From Mycolicibacterium alvei (lineage in GTDB: Bacteria; Actinomycetota; Actinomycetes; Mycobacteriales; Mycobacteriaceae), in NCBI RefSeq assembly GCF_010727325.1, contig NZ_AP022565.1:2790001-2854000 (forward strand): a stretch of DNA of 64,000 bases, given 5' to 3'. This document shows, one piece after another, positions 62,242-64,000 of the stretch (its first letter is position 1; every line of letters starts with the position of its first letter). Both the position numbers and the translations under genes were made by a program. The notes beneath the pieces are model-generated. The model saw only the letters and a program-made list of their open reading frames with translations, had not been told where the DNA came from and ran no database searches.

Positions 62242-62745
62242 CTACCGGGCGATCCAGCCGAACACGTAGGCACCGTAGAAAACCGCCGCGGCGGCCATCG
62301 CCGCCAGCGGCGCCGACATCAGTGCCATGGCCAGGGCCGATACCAGGGGTTTGCGCTGAGCCGTCGACGCGACCAGCGCACCGACCGTGATGACGACGAC
62401 GTAGGCGAGTGCGACGAACACCGGCCAGGTCTTGTCGGCCGACTGGTACCAGTAGTAGTACAGGCCCGCCCCTGCCGCCGCGGAGACGAACCACACCCCG
62501 GCCAGGATGCCCACGAACGTCCACCACTTGACCGACAGGTAGGTGCCTTCCACCACGAGAGGCGGGGCCGGGGCGGGCAACGGGGCCGACGGCGCGTCGT
62601 CGGAGTCCGTCTGGTCCGGGGTCATGTCCTCCGCGGACGTCGTTTGGACCGGCGCCTCGTCGGCTTCAGCTCTGACGATCTCGTTCTCCCCGGTGTCGAA
62701 CAGCGGGGAGAAGTCCTTGGTGGAGGTGTCGACGTTCTCAGCCAT
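62242..62745 (-). CDS. Membrane protein with acidic N-terminus (Rv0461-like)
   Basis: A 167-residue protein: an acidic, disordered first 70 residues, then three to four helices (WWTFVGILAGVWFVSAAAGAG, WPVFVALAYVVVITVGALVA and AALAMALMSAPLAAM-type segments) to the C-terminus. The segment VEGTYLSVKWW marks the entry to the membrane. ATG 62745 overlaps the preceding gene by 8 bp. No known function. Confidence 0.7.
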   Translation of the reverse strand: MAENVDTSTKDFSPLFDTGENEIVRAEADEAPVQTTSAEDMTPDQTDSDDAPSAPLPAPAPPLVVEGTYLSVKWWTFVGILAGVWFVSAAAGAGLYYYWYQSADKTWPVFVALAYVVVITVGALVASTAQRKPLVSALAMALMSAPLAAMAAAAVFYGAYVFGWIAR

Positions 62746-63016
62746 GGGATGCCAGCTGGATGATCGCCAGCGCGCCGAACCAGCCGGGCGCGATGGCCAG
62801 GACGCACGCGCCGAGCGTGGTGACCCACCGCCGACCCGCAACCAGGATCATCAGGATCCCGAGGACACCTGGCACCCCGAGGACGAGCGCAATCACCAGA
62901 TCGGGTCGGACGGTGACCGTCACCAGCAGTGTCGTCGCGATCCCGGCCAGCAGCCCGACCGCTACGCCGACCAACATCGCGCTGGTCAGCAGCCACGCCC
63001 GTGGCAGCGGAATCAC
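62738..63016 (-). CDS. Small hydrophobic protein, three spans (Rv0460-like)
   Basis: A 92-residue membrane protein with three helices: AWLLTSAMLVGVAVGLLAGI, VIALVLGVPGVLGILMILVA and a final TLGACVLAIAPGWFGALAII. GTG 63016 follows GAAGG directly; TTG 63037 is a longer option. The 3' end overlaps the next gene by 8 bp. Function unknown. Confidence 0.65.
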   Translation of the reverse strand: MIPLPRAWLLTSAMLVGVAVGLLAGIATTLLVTVTVRPDLVIALVLGVPGVLGILMILVAGRRWVTTLGACVLAIAPGWFGALAIIQLASHG

Positions 63017-63050
63017 CCTTCGACGATAACGCCGCAACCCCCGACGACCG

Positions 63051-63545
63051 CTACATCTGCGCGGCGCGTCCCCCGGGGACCGGGCAGGCGTCGGCGGCCT
63101 CGGCGACGATGTGGCTGCCGGTATCGGGCGGTCGGGCGCCGGCGCCGTACTGCGCGCCGGTCACCGGTGGCTGCTCGGCCACCGCGTCGTTCTCGGCGTC
63201 GGTGAAGGCCCGGCCGCGGGACAGGAACCGCATGCCAACGGGTGCTTCCAGGCTGAAGCCACCGCCGCGACCGGGGACGACGTCGATCACCAGTTGGGTG
63301 TGTTTCCAGGCTTCGAACTGCGGGCCGGAGATCCACACCGGTACGCCGGTGCCGACGTCGAGGATCGCGAGCAGGATGTCGCGGTCGCCGACGATGAACT
63401 CACCGTCGGGGTAACACATCGGGGAGGACCCGTCACAGCATCCGCCGGACTGGTGGAACATCAGCGACCCGTGACGCTCCTGGAGCCGCGCCAACAGGTC
63501 GGCGGCAGCGGCGGTGATCAGGGCCCGTGAGGGTGGGTGGCCCAT
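63051..63545 (-). CDS. DUF779 protein
   Basis: A 164-residue DUF779 protein: QSGGCCDGSSPMCYPDGEF has the conserved Cys cluster, FIVGDRDILLAIL and QFEAWKHTQLVIDVVPGRGG follow. These proteins often sit beside aldehyde dehydrogenases (Rv0458-Rv0459 in M. tuberculosis), but that gene is absent here. The Cys cluster may bind a metal or redox partner. ATG 63545 follows GCGAGGA by four bases. Confidence 0.75.
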   Translation of the reverse strand: MGHPPSRALITAAAADLLARLQERHGSLMFHQSGGCCDGSSPMCYPDGEFIVGDRDILLAILDVGTGVPVWISGPQFEAWKHTQLVIDVVPGRGGGFSLEAPVGMRFLSRGRAFTDAENDAVAEQPPVTGAQYGAGARPPDTGSHIVAEAADACPVPGGRAAQM

Positions 63546-63612
63546 CGCATCCTCGCTTCCGCCGACCGTGGTGTTGTTCAGCTCACAGTACGCGCGCGGT
63601 AACAATGGGCGG

Positions 63613-64000
63613 GTGGCGAAGGACCCTTACCTGTGGCTCGAGGACATCACCGGCGACGACGCATTGGCGTGGGTGCGGGCGCACAACGAGCCGACGATCG
63701 CGCAGTTGAGCGGTGAGCGATTCGAGGCGATGCGCTCGGAGGTGCTGGAGATCCTCGACACCGATGCGCGGATCCCCTATCCGGGCCGGCGCGGTGAGTA
63801 CCTGTACAACTTCTGGCGCGACGAGGCGAACCCGCGCGGCCTGTGGCGGCGCACCACCTTGGAGAGCTACTGCACCGATAGTCCGGACTGGGACGTGATC
63901 CTGGATGTGGACGAGCTGGCGCGTACCGAGAACGAGAACTGGGTGTGGGCCGGGCCCGAGGTGATCGAGCCGGAGTACACACTGGCCATGATCAGCCTGT
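63613..64000 (+). CDS. Prolyl oligopeptidase family serine peptidase, 5' end only
   Basis: The first 129 codons of a gene that runs past the right edge. The start GTG 63613 gives AKDPYLWLEDITGDDALAWV, the classical N-terminus of prolyl oligopeptidases, followed by YPGRRGEYLYNFWRDE. Corresponds to Rv0457c. The catalytic C-terminal domain is outside the window. Its divergent neighbour is the DUF779 gene, 67 bases away. Confidence 0.85.
   Translation, partial: MAKDPYLWLEDITGDDALAWVRAHNEPTIAQLSGERFEAMRSEVLEILDTDARIPYPGRRGEYLYNFWRDEANPRGLWRRTTLESYCTDSPDWDVILDVDELARTENENWVWAGPEVIEPEYTLAMISL

Overview
The window is GC-rich actinobacterial chromosome from a mycobacterium, most likely a rapid-growing Mycolicibacterium. 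Evidence is the set of lineage genes (mshA, hbhA, ramB, senX3-regX3, a mycolate cyclopropane-synthase-type methyltransferase, bS22, DUF445, DUF2993, DUF2505, DUF385/Ddn-like proteins), frequent GTG/TTG starts, and many 4-bp stop/start overlaps. From menA at the left edge to a prolyl oligopeptidase at the right edge, the gene order follows Mycobacterium tuberculosis Rv0534c to Rv0457c, inverted. Locus names are given from memory. No insertion sequence, prophage, CRISPR array, tRNA or rRNA was seen.

Layout. 1-3.6 kb: menA end, an MHS-family transporter, small membrane proteins and a ParA/MinD-like ATPase. 3.7-9.6 kb: one translationally coupled minus-strand unit, hemL - phosphoglycerate-mutase-like gene - TlpA/ResA-like thioredoxin - CcdA - ResB - CcsA, linking heme synthesis to cytochrome c maturation. 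9.7-18.1 kb: an accessory stretch with three Ddn-like proteins, an acyl-ACP desaturase, an MddA-like methyltransferase, small basic and unknown proteins, a PPOX protein, an MpaB-TetR pair, a Tat-exported esterase and an APH(3'')-type kinase. 18.1-24.8 kb: hemA-hemC-hemD(fusion)-hemB followed by four small membrane-protein genes; the kinase gene closes this run.

24.8-37.9 kb: glutaredoxin-like protein, HAD phosphatase, dehydratase/hydratase subunit, acyltransferase, GalE2-like SDR, bS22, a BldC-like regulator, proC, a thioesterase-like protein, a TIM-barrel protein, a membrane protein, ppx, a Cys-rich protein, regX3-senX3 and gpm1. 37.9-48.7 kb: ybjN-like gene, mshA, ROK regulator, SDR, L,D-transpeptidase, murB, two DUF2505 genes, a methyltransferase with a probable CTG start, nitrilase, DUF2993 protein and deoC. 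48.7-64 kb: hbhA with its XRE neighbour, DUF445, TetR, PPK2, umaA-like methyltransferase, fadB2, icl, acyl-ACP thioesterase, ramB, CMD protein, lpd, small membrane proteins, DUF779 and a partial peptidase.

The strongest unannotated signals are regulatory: matching tandem 9-bp repeats at the icl and ramB promoters (probable RamB sites), a long hairpin between hemD and hemB, palindromes at hemL, the MpaB-TetR pair and the XRE gene, a direct-repeat box upstream of senX3, and a series of TANNNT boxes 6-8 bases before start codons that suggest leaderless transcripts, including a 26-bp divergent murB/DUF2505 promoter. I see no clear wholly new multi-gene system. The best functional leads are the antibiotic-kinase gene at the end of the heme operon, the PGM-like gene inside the cytochrome c/heme unit, and the possible CTG-started methyltransferase.
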